Source: Aerococcus kribbianus | GTDB lineage: Bacteria > Bacillota > Bacilli > Lactobacillales > Aerococcaceae | Direction of reading: 5' to 3' | Assembly (NCBI RefSeq): GCF_026805545.1 | Contig: NZ_JAPRFR010000001.1 | Location: 434,001-498,000, forward strand | DNA length: 64,000 nucleotides | Part shown: positions 16,536 through 25,455 of the stretch, one piece after another | How the letters are laid out: each line of letters starts with the position of its first letter | Position numbering within the stretch: the stretch's first letter is position 1 | Program-made: the position numbers and the translations under genes | The notes under the pieces: model-generated | What the model was told of the DNA's origin: nothing | Database searches by the model: none | The model's input: only the letters and a program-made list of their open reading frames with translations

Positions 16536-16999
16536 TAATAGCGCTCCTTCACTGCTGCTAATAATTCTTCTCCACGCAGGCCAAAAGCTTTTATAGTGAC
16601 TTCACGGCTAGTACTAGTTGTTTTACTAATACTTAACCATAAATAATCATCAGGTAAATCTTCAGCAATAAATTGTGGCCATTCAATTACACTAACACCT
16701 GGCCTAGATAAATATTCAATTAGAGCTAAATCGTCAGCTCCAGTTTCTTCTAAACGATAAGCATCCATATGATAGAAAGCTAATGGGCCTTCAGTATATT
16801 CTCGAACTATCGTATAGGTTGGGCTCTTAATAGGCCGTTTGATCCCTAAAGCCTGGGCGAAATAACGAGTGAAGGTTGTTTTCCCAGCACCTAAGCCCCC
16901 TTCTAAACAAATAATATCACCCGCTTGAACACAAGCGGCTAATAATTGTGCGAATCCTTGGGTTGACTCTTCATCTTGCCATAATACTTTAAATTCCAT
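16535..16999 (-). CDS. tsaE: tRNA threonylcarbamoyladenosine biosynthesis ATPase TsaE
   Basis: P-loop ATPase that works with TsaB/TsaD to make t6A at position 37 of ANN-reading tRNAs. The 154-residue protein has Walker A GGLGAGKTTFTRYFAQALG near residue 36, then SPTYTIVREY and FYHMDAYRL, both typical of TsaE. The ATG at 16999 follows AAGGAGAAAGG; the longer frame back to 17041 has no ribosome site. Its stop overlaps the presumed GNAT start by one base. A strong terminator separates it from pta upstream, so it needs its own promoter or read-through. Confidence 0.93.
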   Translation of the reverse strand: MEFKVLWQDEESTQGFAQLLAACVQAGDIICLEGGLGAGKTTFTRYFAQALGIKRPIKSPTYTIVREYTEGPLAFYHMDAYRLEETGADDLALIEYLSRPGVSVIEWPQFIAEDLPDDYLWLSISKTTSTSREVTIKAFGLRGEELLAAVKERY

Positions 17000-17023
17000 A
17001 GCCTTTCTCCTTTTTACTTCGTT

Positions 17024-17066
17024 AAAAAAGTCTGCAAGCAAGCACCCCTTGCCTACAGACTTTTAC
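17024..17066 (-). terminator. Terminator between pta and tsaE
   Basis: On the minus strand AAAAGTCTG and CAGACTTTT form the outer stem and GGCAAG/CTTGC the inner one, ending in a T-run. Confidence 0.8.
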
Positions 17067-17085
17067 AAGAAAATTGAGTGAAAAA

Positions 17086-18063
17086 TTAATCAAGCAAGCT
17101 TTGGTTAGCAGTAATAATTGCTAACTTGTAAACATCTTCTTCCACACAACCACGGGAAAGGTCAGAAACTGGTTTATTCATCCCTTGAAGAACCGGACCA
17201 ATGGCTTCAAAACCACCCAAACGTTGAGCAATCTTGTAACCAATGTTACCTGATTGGATTTCTGGGAAGACAAATACCTTGGCATTTCCAGCTACGTCAG
17301 ATTCTGGGGCTTTCTTTTGCGCTACATCTTGAGCAAAGGCTGCATCAAATTGTAGTTCCCCATCAATTTGGTAATTAGGGGCCAATTCTTTGGCAATTTT
17401 CGTGGCTTCCTCAACTTTTTCTTGTTCAGGAGAATGTGCAGAACCCTTAGATGAGAAGCTTAGCAAGGCAACTGTTGGATCAATATCAAACATTTCTGCT
17501 GTCTTAGCTGATTCCACAGCGATCTCAGCTAATTGTTGTGAGTTAGGATTGATGTTGATTGCACAGTCAGAGAAAACATATTTTTCTGCTTCATTACGAA
17601 TCATAATAAAAGCACCGGAAGTTAATGATACCCCTGGTTTAGTTTTGATAATTTGTAAGGCTGGACGTACAGTGTCTCCAGTAGAGTGAACTGCGCCAGA
17701 TACAAGACCATCTACTTTGTCTTGGTAAACAAGCATGGTACCGAAATAGTTTTCGTCTGTTAAGATTTCGCGGGCTTGTTCTTCACTAGCTTTACCGCGA
17801 CGACGTTCCACAAAATCAGCTACCATTTGGTCGAAATCAGGATAGTTATTAGGGTCAACAATTTCGATTCCTTCTAGGTTAAATCCTCTATCTTTAGCTT
17901 TCTGATTTAAGTCATCAGGGTTACCAAGCAATACAGGTTCCACTAAGCCTTCTGACTTCAAACGTACAACTGCACCTTGAATACGTTCATCATAACCTTC
18001 TGGGAAGACAATTCGAAGATTCTTGCCTTTAATCTTATCAGATAAATCGCTAAACATTGTCAT
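17086..18063 (-). CDS. pta: Phosphate acetyltransferase
   Basis: Interconverts acetyl-CoA and acetyl phosphate in fermentative acetate metabolism, next to acetate kinase (gene not in the window). The 325 residues match the short Pta of Gram-positives. Conserved parts include IVFPEGYDERIQGA near the N-terminus, GTMLVYQDKVDGLVSGAVHSTGDTVRPAL in the middle (shown as family-typical, not copied from a search), and PVSDLSRGC near the end. The ATG at 18063 follows TAGGAGG. It lies 69 bp after the gluconokinase gene on the same strand and may be read from that transcript as well as its own promoter. Confidence 0.95.
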   Translation of the reverse strand: MTMFSDLSDKIKGKNLRIVFPEGYDERIQGAVVRLKSEGLVEPVLLGNPDDLNQKAKDRGFNLEGIEIVDPNNYPDFDQMVADFVERRRGKASEEQAREILTDENYFGTMLVYQDKVDGLVSGAVHSTGDTVRPALQIIKTKPGVSLTSGAFIMIRNEAEKYVFSDCAININPNSQQLAEIAVESAKTAEMFDIDPTVALLSFSSKGSAHSPEQEKVEEATKIAKELAPNYQIDGELQFDAAFAQDVAQKKAPESDVAGNAKVFVFPEIQSGNIGYKIAQRLGGFEAIGPVLQGMNKPVSDLSRGCVEEDVYKLAIITANQSLLD

Positions 18064-18132
18064 ACAATAAATTCCTCCTAAACTTGTTATATTTATGATA
18101 CTACAAAAAATTACATTTGTCTCATCAAGCCC

Positions 18133-19581
18133 TCAAATAATGTCACTTAAACTATTTTCATGGCAGGCTTGCGCTAGTTCGGCAAAACGGTGAAATTTTT
18201 TATCATAAGCCTGGGCACTAATTGGATGAGGACAATATTGTGGGCCACTAGAGACATCTGCTTTGACACCAGTTATTAAACGATTTGCGCCCAAGAGACT
18301 AGCATCACCCACATCAAGAACTTCAATGGTCCAGCCACTAATATCAGCCAACCACTGCCCCATACCAGGGTGAGTAAAAATTCGTCCATTAACCAGTAAT
18401 TTCTTATCTTTTAACTTGATTTCCCTTTCCAATCCTGTTAAAACCAAGCGCAGCTGAAGAAAGATACCTTCTATTACTGCACGATGCTTGTCTTTAGGAC
18501 GTGTTGTGGGCCGTATATCATAGAAGCCAGGCTTTAATCGCGCATTCCAAAACGGCGCGCGTTCACCGTGACAATAGGGCAGAAAAATTTCTGGTCCTGG
18601 TTGTTGGCTCGTTTGTGCTAAAAGCTGGTCTAGCATGGTGGAAAAACTGTATTGGCTATAAGCTTCTTGGTGAAGTCTAGCTAATACATTTCCCATATTA
18701 TTTAATGGCGCTCCACGTAAATAATGACCATCATCATCTAAGATATAGGTAAAATATTGTCCAAGCTCATCCACGACAAAATTTCCTTGACTCAAACGAA
18801 CAGCGCCTGAAGTCCCAAAGGATAACAAAGGATAAGATGTGGTTTGTTCTAAATAAGCAAAATTAGCTAAAGTACCGTCTGCCCCACCTAAGACAATTTC
18901 TAGTGATTCTTTTACTCCGAGTTCCTGAGCTACTTTTGAGCTAATAGGATAACTGCTAGCTAATTTTTTAACTGTGGGAAGCTGACTTTCACTAATACCT
19001 AAATCAGTTAGAATACTTGCTGCCCAGTGCCCAGTTTCACTAGCGTATAAACCTGTAGTTGACGCCAGAGATTGGTCACAAACATATTCACGAGTGAGAG
19101 AATAAATGATATAACTTTTAATCCCCATAATGTAATTGCTTGTTTGTAAAAGTTCAGCTTGGTGTAAGCGAAAATAGGCTAACTTTGCTAAGGGGGACAT
19201 AGCATGCAGAGGAGTACCAGTTAATTTTTGATAATTTTGGCCCTTCTGACTGTGCCGCCAGCGTAAAGCCAAATCACCAGCTCGTTGATCAGCCCAAGTC
19301 AGTAATCTAGTCAAAGGGGTAAATGTCGAATCTGTAATCATCAAACTATGCATCTGACTAGAAAAGACAATTTTATTTACAGGATAGGATGACTTGGTCT
19401 TGGCGATTAGTACCTTAATTTGTTCTAAGATAAAATCTGGATTTTGCTCATGACGACCTGGCACTTGGGAAAAGGATTGATTATCACGATGGTAGGTAAC
19501 TAATGGCCCCTGACCTTGACTCGTAAAAACGCCTAGTTTGATAGAAGTCGTCCCGATATCAATGACATAATGATAGGTCAA
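18133..19581 (-). CDS. gntK: FGGY-family carbohydrate kinase, probably gluconokinase
   Basis: Phosphorylates a sugar or sugar acid, most likely gluconate to 6-phosphogluconate. The 482-residue protein starts with the FGGY phosphate-binding motif YVIDIGTTSIKLGVF, has SSQMHSLM and TWADQRAGDLALRW (typical of gluconokinases), and ATP-site motifs GTSGAVR and a C-terminal GDASLLGANRL. The TTG at 19581 lies seven bases behind AAAGGAG; upstream in-frame ATGs have no ribosome site. Two TTGTACA palindromes upstream suggest a repressor. zwf at the window end supplies the same product, but the two genes are far apart. The exact substrate is inferred. Confidence 0.82.
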   Translation of the reverse strand: MTYHYVIDIGTTSIKLGVFTSQGQGPLVTYHRDNQSFSQVPGRHEQNPDFILEQIKVLIAKTKSSYPVNKIVFSSQMHSLMITDSTFTPLTRLLTWADQRAGDLALRWRHSQKGQNYQKLTGTPLHAMSPLAKLAYFRLHQAELLQTSNYIMGIKSYIIYSLTREYVCDQSLASTTGLYASETGHWAASILTDLGISESQLPTVKKLASSYPISSKVAQELGVKESLEIVLGGADGTLANFAYLEQTTSYPLLSFGTSGAVRLSQGNFVVDELGQYFTYILDDDGHYLRGAPLNNMGNVLARLHQEAYSQYSFSTMLDQLLAQTSQQPGPEIFLPYCHGERAPFWNARLKPGFYDIRPTTRPKDKHRAVIEGIFLQLRLVLTGLEREIKLKDKKLLVNGRIFTHPGMGQWLADISGWTIEVLDVGDASLLGANRLITGVKADVSSGPQYCPHPISAQAYDKKFHRFAELAQACHENSLSDII

Positions 19582-19621
19582 AAATCTGCTCCTTTCTGTG
19601 TTTTGGCTGGATGGTTTTATC

Positions 19622-19657
19622 AAATTGTACAGTAAATAGTGAGTTCTTGTACAATTT
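19622..19657 (-). promoter_or_regulatory. Paired TTGTACA operators over the gluconokinase promoter
   Basis: AAATTGTACA (19622-19631) and TGTACAATTT (19648-19657) form a perfect 10-bp inverted repeat with a 16-bp spacer. Each arm contains the palindrome TGTACA. On the minus strand the arms can overlap a -35 (TTGTAC) and a -10 (TACAAT), 41-76 bp before the TTG start. This fits repression by a GntR- or LacI-like regulator encoded elsewhere. Confidence 0.55.
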
Positions 19658-19706
19658 TTCCGCTAAAACTAGGACATAGTGATGATTGTGAGCACTAAGA
19701 CACTTT

Positions 19707-19730
19707 ATTGTGTGCGCATTCTCACAAAAT
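19707..19730 (-). repeat. Short motif shared with 2476-2496
   Basis: The minus strand reads TTGTGAGAATGCGCACACAA. It resembles TTGTGGGATTATGCGCACAA at 2476-2496. Both follow a GAGGYTRGGA-type terminator hairpin, so they may be parts of one composite repeat. Confidence 0.35.
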
Positions 19731-19750
19731 AGAACTTCTCTCTAGAAAAA

Positions 19751-19777
19751 TGAGGCTAGGACAAAATCCTAGCCTCA
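19751..19777 (-). terminator. Terminator of pheST
   Basis: GAGGCTAGGA and TCCTAGCCTC enclose a 6-base loop and are followed on the minus strand by ATTTTT. It lies about 85 bp after the pheT stop. Confidence 0.8.
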
Positions 19778-19862
19778 TAATAATATATGAACTTTATCTC
19801 TTAATTGATTTTCAGAAGTCTTTGCTAGTTTGTCGCTATCTTCTAGTCTAGTTCACATTTCA

Positions 19863-22292
19863 TTAACGAATTTCCGCATTGAGTTGATTTTCAAGCGCTT
19901 GAGTTACCTTATCAACATCTTCAGCAAGGCGGTCATCAGTCAAGGTCGCTTCTGGGTCTAAGTAATCAAGACGGTAAGCCATGGATTTCTTACCAGAACC
20001 AATATTTTCACCACGGTAAAGGTCGAAGAGATAGATAGCGTGCAAGTGATCTTGACTGGCTTCTTCAATCGTTGCAATGATATCTGCATGAGTCACCTCT
20101 TCAGCAACTACCATAGCAATATCTCGACTTGAACCAGGATATTTAGGTAGTGGCGATTGGGTGACGACTTTTTCTTCTAATCCAAAGAGAGTTTCTAAGG
20201 AAATTTCGAAAAGGAAAGTATCCTTCAAATCATAATCATCAGCTGTACTAGGATGAAGTTTGCCTAGGTAACCAAGGTAAAAGTCTTGATTGTCCTGATG
20301 CGCCCAAACTTCTGCTGTTTGCCCCGGATGCATGTCCTTTAAATCTTCCTTAGCACGGAAAAAATAAGTCGCTTTGCGGTTTGACTTATCTAGGATAGTA
20401 GTCAATACGGCCTTCATATCGTAGAAGTCTAAACTTTGCGCTGGACTATCCCAGGTTTTATCCGCTTTATTTCCTGTCCAAACTGCTGCCAAATGAGTTT
20501 CATCTTCTGGTAATTCACTATCTTGCCGCCATGAAAAAACACGACTCACTTCGTAAATAGCTACATTTTTATTTTGCCGAGCAGTATTGTATTGGGCCAC
20601 ATCTAAAAGAGCTTGGGCAAGATTAGTCCGCATATAACGTCGGTCATCTGACATGGGGAAGTCTAATTCAACCGCTTGTCGGTCGCCACTAGGCAGGTGG
20701 TCCTTCTTGTCAGCACTAGTCAATGAATAAGCAATCACTTGGTCAAATCCTAAGGCTTGCATTTGACGGTTATTTTGCCGTTTAAAACTTTGCCATGGAG
20801 TTAAACCAATGTGGTTGGCTTTTACTGCAGGAAGACTAGCAGGAATTTTGTCATAGCCATAAATACGAGCCACTTCTTCCACTAAATCGGCAGGGATACT
20901 GATGTCCCAACGACGACTAGGAACTTCCACAACAAATTGTTCAGCATTCCCGGTCATCGGGAAATCCAATTGTGCAAAAACTTGTTCAATTTCAGAGAAA
21001 GTTAAGTGAGTTCCTAATTGGCCATTGATATAGTCAAGAGAAGCTGTCACTGTTATGGGTGTTAAATCCAAGTGGTCTTCACTAGCACGTCCTGGATTAA
21101 CTTGCCCACCTGCGTATTCAGCCATTAATTGTGCAGCGTAAGCACCGGCTTCAGCAATAGTGGCCTGGTTAATTCCTCGTTCGTTACGTAGACTTGATTC
21201 TGATCGTAAACCGAACTTACGAGCAGTTTTCCGAATATTGGAAGGATTAAAGCAAGCAGCTTCAATAAGTACATTATGGCTATCATTAGAAATTTCTGTA
21301 TCGAAACCACCCATTACTCCGGCTAAGGCCACAGGATTTTCGCCATCAGTGATAACAATGTCATCGCTAGATAGTTTACGTTCAACCTCATCTAAAGTTT
21401 TAAGAATTTCGCCATCCTTAGCCATTCGTGTGTGAATTGCTTTATTGGCTAACTTATCATAGTCAAAGGCATGGAGGGGTTGACCATATTCAAGTAAAAC
21501 ATAGTTAGTAATATCAACAATATTATTTAGTGGTCGGATACCAGCCTTCATTAAACGGACTTGCATCCACAATGGGCTCTCTTTGACTTGGACATTTTCA
21601 ACTAAGTAAGCATAATAAGCAGGCACTTGATTGGTTGATTCAATACTTAGTCTTAAAGCATCACCTAAATCACTATCCGCAAAATCGTTAGTAGGAACAT
21701 GGTCCATAGATACTTGTTTATCATAAACAGCGGCTAACTCATAAGCGGTTCCTCGCATCGATAAGGCGTCTGCTCGATTTGGGGTGATATCTAATTCAAT
21801 TATAGGATCATCCAAAGCCAAATAATCAATAACAGAATCTCCAACTGGTGCGTCTTGTGGTAAGACATATATCCCATCGGCGTAGGCTTTGGGAACAACA
21901 TTTTCAGAAAATCCTAACTCCCCTAATGAGCAGACCATTCCTTTTGATTCCACGCCTCGCAATTTACCTTTTTTGATTTTGACATTGTCCTTGATACGCG
22001 ATCCAGGTAGAGCCACGATGACCTTTTGACCAATAGCAATATTAGGCGCACCACAAACAATTTGGTAGGGTTCACCGAGCCCCACATCAATTTGGCAAAC
22101 ATGAAGCTTATCGGCATCAGGATGTTGGTCAACACTCTCAACATGACCAACTACAATTTTCTTGAGGCCAGCACCAATATTTTCAACGCCATCGACTTCA
22201 ATCCCTGTTCGTGACATTTTCTCTGCCAATTCATCCGCAGAAATATCGCCAACCGGTACTAATTCATCAATCCATTGTTGTGAAATTTTCAT
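19863..22292 (-). CDS. pheT: Phenylalanine--tRNA ligase, beta subunit
   Basis: Subunit of the heterotetrameric PheRS that carries tRNA-binding and editing parts. At 809 residues it is full length. An N-terminal OB-fold tRNA-binding domain (VGHVESVDQHPDADKLHVCQ region) comes first, then the B3/B4 editing and B5 domains (the latter around LPAVKANH), and a C-terminal ferredoxin-like anticodon-binding domain containing KYPGSSRDIAMVV. The ATG at 22292 lies 8 bp after the pheS stop. It is controlled together with pheS by the T-box leader upstream and ended by the hairpin at 19751-19777. Confidence 0.97.
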   Translation of the reverse strand: MKISQQWIDELVPVGDISADELAEKMSRTGIEVDGVENIGAGLKKIVVGHVESVDQHPDADKLHVCQIDVGLGEPYQIVCGAPNIAIGQKVIVALPGSRIKDNVKIKKGKLRGVESKGMVCSLGELGFSENVVPKAYADGIYVLPQDAPVGDSVIDYLALDDPIIELDITPNRADALSMRGTAYELAAVYDKQVSMDHVPTNDFADSDLGDALRLSIESTNQVPAYYAYLVENVQVKESPLWMQVRLMKAGIRPLNNIVDITNYVLLEYGQPLHAFDYDKLANKAIHTRMAKDGEILKTLDEVERKLSSDDIVITDGENPVALAGVMGGFDTEISNDSHNVLIEAACFNPSNIRKTARKFGLRSESSLRNERGINQATIAEAGAYAAQLMAEYAGGQVNPGRASEDHLDLTPITVTASLDYINGQLGTHLTFSEIEQVFAQLDFPMTGNAEQFVVEVPSRRWDISIPADLVEEVARIYGYDKIPASLPAVKANHIGLTPWQSFKRQNNRQMQALGFDQVIAYSLTSADKKDHLPSGDRQAVELDFPMSDDRRYMRTNLAQALLDVAQYNTARQNKNVAIYEVSRVFSWRQDSELPEDETHLAAVWTGNKADKTWDSPAQSLDFYDMKAVLTTILDKSNRKATYFFRAKEDLKDMHPGQTAEVWAHQDNQDFYLGYLGKLHPSTADDYDLKDTFLFEISLETLFGLEEKVVTQSPLPKYPGSSRDIAMVVAEEVTHADIIATIEEASQDHLHAIYLFDLYRGENIGSGKKSMAYRLDYLDPEATLTDDRLAEDVDKVTQALENQLNAEIR

Positions 22293-22299
22293 TTAGTCA

Positions 22300-23346
22300 T
22301 TATCCTTTCTCAGTAAATTGTTCGAGGAAACGGAGATCATTTTGATAAAAATGTCGAATATCATCAATACCATATTTCAACATAGCGACTCGGTCTGGTC
22401 CTAATCCAAAGGCAAATCCAGAATAGACTTGACTATCGATACCCGACATTTCGAGAACATTAGGATGGACCATTCCGCCACCTAAAATTTCAATCCAACC
22501 GGTTCCCTTACAAATATTGCAACCTTGTCCCCCACATTTAAAACAAGAAATATCAATTTCCACAGACGGTTCAGTAAAAGGGAAATAAGAAGGACGTAAT
22601 CGAATTTCACGGTCTTCACCAAACATTTGCTTGGCAAATAATTCCAAGGTTCCTTTAAGATCAGAAAGTTTAATATCTTTGTCAACCACTAAGCCTTCAA
22701 TTTGGTGGAATTGATGGGAATGGGTGGCATCATCGTCATCGCGTCGGTAAACCTTACCAGGACTAATCATTTTTAATGGTCCAGAAGAAAAATCATGCTG
22801 ATCCATGGTCCGTGCTTGAACAGGTGAAGTATGGGTTCTCAAAAGTACATCTGGATTAATATAGAAGGTATCTTGCATATCGCGAGCGGGATGGTCTTTG
22901 GGTAAATTCATCCGTTCAAAGTTATAATAATCAGATTCAATTTCTGGCCCTTCAACCACTTCATATCCCATTGCTATAAAGAGGTCTTCAATATCTTCCA
23001 TTACTTGGTTTAAAACATGGGGACGACCTAATTGTATTTCTTCAGCGGGCAGGGTTACATCAATGGCTTCGACTGCTAATTGCGCTTGCATAGCTGCGGC
23101 CGCCAACTCCTCTTCCTTAACCGTTAATTGATCCGCAAGGGCTGCCTTCATTTTGTTGGCGTAGGCTCCTACCTTAGGACGGTCTTCTACTGGCAGGTTT
23201 TTAACTTCTCGTAAGGCTTCTGTAATCGGCCCTTTTTTACCCAAGTAGCTTACCCGAATTTTTTTGACATCCTCTAAATCATTAATGCTAGCAATCTCTT
23301 GATCAATTTGCGCCTTAATGGCTTCTAAATCTGCAATAATATCCAT
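22300..23346 (-). CDS. pheS: Phenylalanine--tRNA ligase, alpha subunit
   Basis: Catalytic subunit of PheRS, a class II synthetase of 348 residues. An N-terminal coiled coil (roughly residues 1-90) precedes the catalytic core. Motif 2 lies around [20 protein letters not shown] and motif 3 around [14 protein letters not shown]. Cysteines in [17 protein letters not shown] form a zinc-knuckle-like insertion commonly seen in Firmicute PheS. The ATG at 23346 follows AAAGGAGCG. A T-box leader and its own promoter precede it, and pheT follows 8 bp later. Confidence 0.97.
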   Translation of the reverse strand: MDIIADLEAIKAQIDQEIASINDLEDVKKIRVSYLGKKGPITEALREVKNLPVEDRPKVGAYANKMKAALADQLTVKEEELAAAAMQAQLAVEAIDVTLPAEEIQLGRPHVLNQVMEDIEDLFIAMGYEVVEGPEIESDYYNFERMNLPKDHPARDMQDTFYINPDVLLRTHTSPVQARTMDQHDFSSGPLKMISPGKVYRRDDDDATHSHQFHQIEGLVVDKDIKLSDLKGTLELFAKQMFGEDREIRLRPSYFPFTEPSVEIDISCFKCGGQGCNICKGTGWIEILGGGMVHPNVLEMSGIDSQVYSGFAFGLGPDRVAMLKYGIDDIRHFYQNDLRFLEQFTEKG

Positions 23347-23429
23347 AATACGCTCCTTTATCTACTCTACATGCAGACATTGTCTACAAGACGAGTTACA
23401 GCTCTTCTATTGTTATCTAACTAATTTCA

Positions 23430-23678
23430 CTAAACAAAAAACACGACAAAACGTCCCAAGGGACGAAATTGTCGTGTTACCACCCTAGTTCTAAACCCTA
23501 AAATGGGTCTAGCACTCTCCTAGTTGTAACGGAACCACCGGAACATCTTTTGAGCGAACTCTCCCGATGTCGACTCGAGAAGTGAAAAATAATTGTCAGA
23601 TTAGGTGGTACTTGCAGTTGGTAATACCACTCCCTAAACCAATCCTTAACAATTATCCGTTTCTGTTAGCGTCATTTA
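23430..23678 (-). promoter_or_regulatory. T-box leader of pheST
   Basis: The minus-strand leader carries the T-box AGGGTGGTAACACG (23473-23486). It is directly followed by a terminator with arms ACACGACAA-TTTCGTCCC and GGGACGTTTTGTCGTGT (23440-23477) and a T-run. The T-box sequence overlaps the 5' arm, so pairing with uncharged tRNA-Phe would form the antiterminator. Identity as Phe-responsive follows from the genes it controls; I did not resolve the specifier codon. Confidence 0.9.
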
Positions 23679-23684
23679 TTCACT

Positions 23685-23713
23685 ATTTTAACCATTTTTC
23701 TCTAAAGGGTCAA
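23685..23713 (-). promoter_or_regulatory. Promoter of the pheST T-box transcript
   Basis: On the minus strand TTGACC, a 17-bp spacer, then TAAAAT, just before the T-box leader. Confidence 0.7.
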
Positions 23714-23726
23714 CTTTTTTTAAAAA

Positions 23727-24062
23727 TTATTGGCTAGCAGGATCCACCCATTGGTCTGCCCATGTATGTAAACTAGAAAAGACCTGTTTCAGATCTTGCC
23801 CTTTATCAGTGAGTTGATAAGTAACCAATTGATGACCGTCTGCATCAACACTCGTTTTGACTACCACTCCCGCAGCAATCAAATCACGCAAACGATCAAT
23901 GAGGAGACGGTCTGAAATGCCATTGATAGAATCCCGTAATTCACAAAAACGCAAATCACGTTCCAACAAGGCTTCAATGATTAAGCCATTCCACTTCTTA
24001 CCAATTAACTGAAAGGCTGCTTCAAAGCGTGGACACATCGCCACTAAGGTATGATCACTCAT
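23727..24062 (-). CDS. HxlR-family winged-helix regulator
   Basis: DNA-binding regulator of 111 residues. MCPRFEAAFQLIGKKWNGLI at the N-terminus and the helix-turn-helix/wing region ISDRLLIDRLRDLIAAGVV are typical of HxlR/YodB/HypR proteins. A conserved cysteine at residue 10, which senses thiol-reactive compounds in YodB and HypR, is present, and a second lies in LRFCELRD. The ATG at 24062 follows GAGGAG and overlaps the end of the HD-domain gene by 8 bp, so the two are probably co-expressed. The target gene is not evident in the neighbourhood. Confidence 0.9.
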   Translation of the reverse strand: MSDHTLVAMCPRFEAAFQLIGKKWNGLIIEALLERDLRFCELRDSINGISDRLLIDRLRDLIAAGVVVKTSVDADGHQLVTYQLTDKGQDLKQVFSSLHTWADQWVDPASQ

Positions 24063-24651
24063 TCTTATCTAACTCCTCTAATGATTCTTCAAATGCATCT
24101 TCTAATTGCTGGTTATTGCTTTGCTTGTTGTTCAATTTCAAAGCTGGAAGTACTAAAGTTTTCACAAAGACACGAAATGCCTTCATCATTCGGCTAAAAG
24201 ATGGTCGCACGAAATCATCAACGGCGATATACTTATCAACAAAGGTCACAACGAATGATTCCTTATACTTAGGCATAGCAGCAGTAGCCAGCCACATATG
24301 CTTAATAATAATGTCTTCTTCCATTGCGGACAAATCAGTTACTAAGCGGGCATTAATTAAGGCGATTTTAGGATGGTTGCGTAAATGATTGCCATGCGAA
24401 AAATCTAAATCACCCGGTTTATAATAAAACAAATCATGCAATAAACCGGCACGTGCTACCGCCCGATAATTCCATCCTAAGCTCTTAGCAATACGATAAG
24501 AATAGTAGGACACCATATAAGAATGGGTCTGGCGGTTACCATTCACGTGTTGGGGAAATAGGCTAAGATCAACAACAAAAGGATGATCCTTAATATCGTC
24601 AATAATTGCCATATACTCAGGATCTCGTTCCCAGATTTTACTTTCAACCAT
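24055..24651 (-). CDS. HD-domain protein, probable phosphohydrolase
   Basis: A 198-residue protein with metal-binding histidines in QTHSYMVSYYSYRIAKSLGW near residue 42 and the HD pair in ARAGLLHDLFYY near 69. Additional histidines (HGNHLRNHP, IIIKHMWL) complete the HD-superfamily site. The C-terminal tail is charged and glutamine/asparagine-rich. Similar proteins in lactic acid bacteria are annotated only as HD-domain phosphohydrolases, and the substrate is unknown. The ATG at 24651 follows AAGGTGG. It overlaps the HxlR regulator gene downstream, and the TrmH-like gene lies 54 bp upstream. Confidence 0.85.
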   Translation of the reverse strand: MVESKIWERDPEYMAIIDDIKDHPFVVDLSLFPQHVNGNRQTHSYMVSYYSYRIAKSLGWNYRAVARAGLLHDLFYYKPGDLDFSHGNHLRNHPKIALINARLVTDLSAMEEDIIIKHMWLATAAMPKYKESFVVTFVDKYIAVDDFVRPSFSRMMKAFRVFVKTLVLPALKLNNKQSNNQQLEDAFEESLEELDKNE

Positions 24652-24705
24652 TATAAGACCACCTTACTTAATAAGCTTACTAAAAATAAGTTCAATAGTC
24701 CAATC

Positions 24706-25455
24706 TTATGCCAAGGCATACAACAAAATTCCTGCCGCTACAGCCACATTAAAGGACTCCGCTTGACCTGCCATCGGAATATAAAGCTTTTGATCGGCTA
24801 GGGCTAAGATTGACTCACTAACTCCTTGGCCTTCATTACCTAAAACCAAAACCCACTGATTATCACTGGGTTGATAGTCAGTTAAGGACTGGGCTTGGTC
24901 ATCTAAGGCAGAAGCAAGCACATAATAGCCCCGCTCTTGCAACTTCCTAAGACTCGTTTTTAAATCAGCTTGGACGACTTCAAGATGAAAATGACTGCCT
25001 TGCATGGATCGCAAAACTTTGTCATTGTATAAGTCTACCGTTCCGCTACCCAATAAAATCTGTTGGTAGCCTAAAGCGTCCGCTGTCCGAATAATCGTGC
25101 CTAGGTTACCAGGGTCCTGAACACTATCTAAGGCAATTACGGGGCCTTGTAAGTCCTCAATTGGAAAATCAGTTTGAACTGACAAATCAATCCAAGCAAA
25201 AACCCCTTGGGACTGACCTGTTTCACTGATATAAGCGGCTAGTTCTTCAGTAATTTCCTCATTATCATAAGCATCATAAGCTGGTTGGTAGGCATCAGGA
25301 CGGTAATAAATTCCCTTAATTGGGGCCTGACTCTTAATGGCCTCCTCCACCAAATGGGGGCCTTCGATCAGATAGGCCCCTATTTTTTTTCGTCCTTTAC
25401 GACTTTGTAATTTTTTTAAGGTCTTAATTTGTTCATTTTGTTTTGACTGAATCAT
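24706..25455 (-). CDS. TrmH/SpoU-family RNA 2'-O-methyltransferase
   Basis: SPOUT-class methyltransferase of 249 residues acting on 23S rRNA or tRNA ribose. The N-terminal substrate-binding part includes GAYLIEGPHLVEEA. The knotted catalytic domain carries the three SpoU motifs: ALDSVQDPGNLGTIIRTADA, LVLGNEGQGVS and IPMAGQAESFNVAVAAGIL. The ATG at 25455 overlaps the pepV stop by one base, pointing to translational coupling. It resembles YsgA-type proteins; the exact nucleotide modified cannot be told from sequence. Confidence 0.92.
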   Translation of the reverse strand: MIQSKQNEQIKTLKKLQSRKGRKKIGAYLIEGPHLVEEAIKSQAPIKGIYYRPDAYQPAYDAYDNEEITEELAAYISETGQSQGVFAWIDLSVQTDFPIEDLQGPVIALDSVQDPGNLGTIIRTADALGYQQILLGSGTVDLYNDKVLRSMQGSHFHLEVVQADLKTSLRKLQERGYYVLASALDDQAQSLTDYQPSDNQWVLVLGNEGQGVSESILALADQKLYIPMAGQAESFNVAVAAGILLYALA

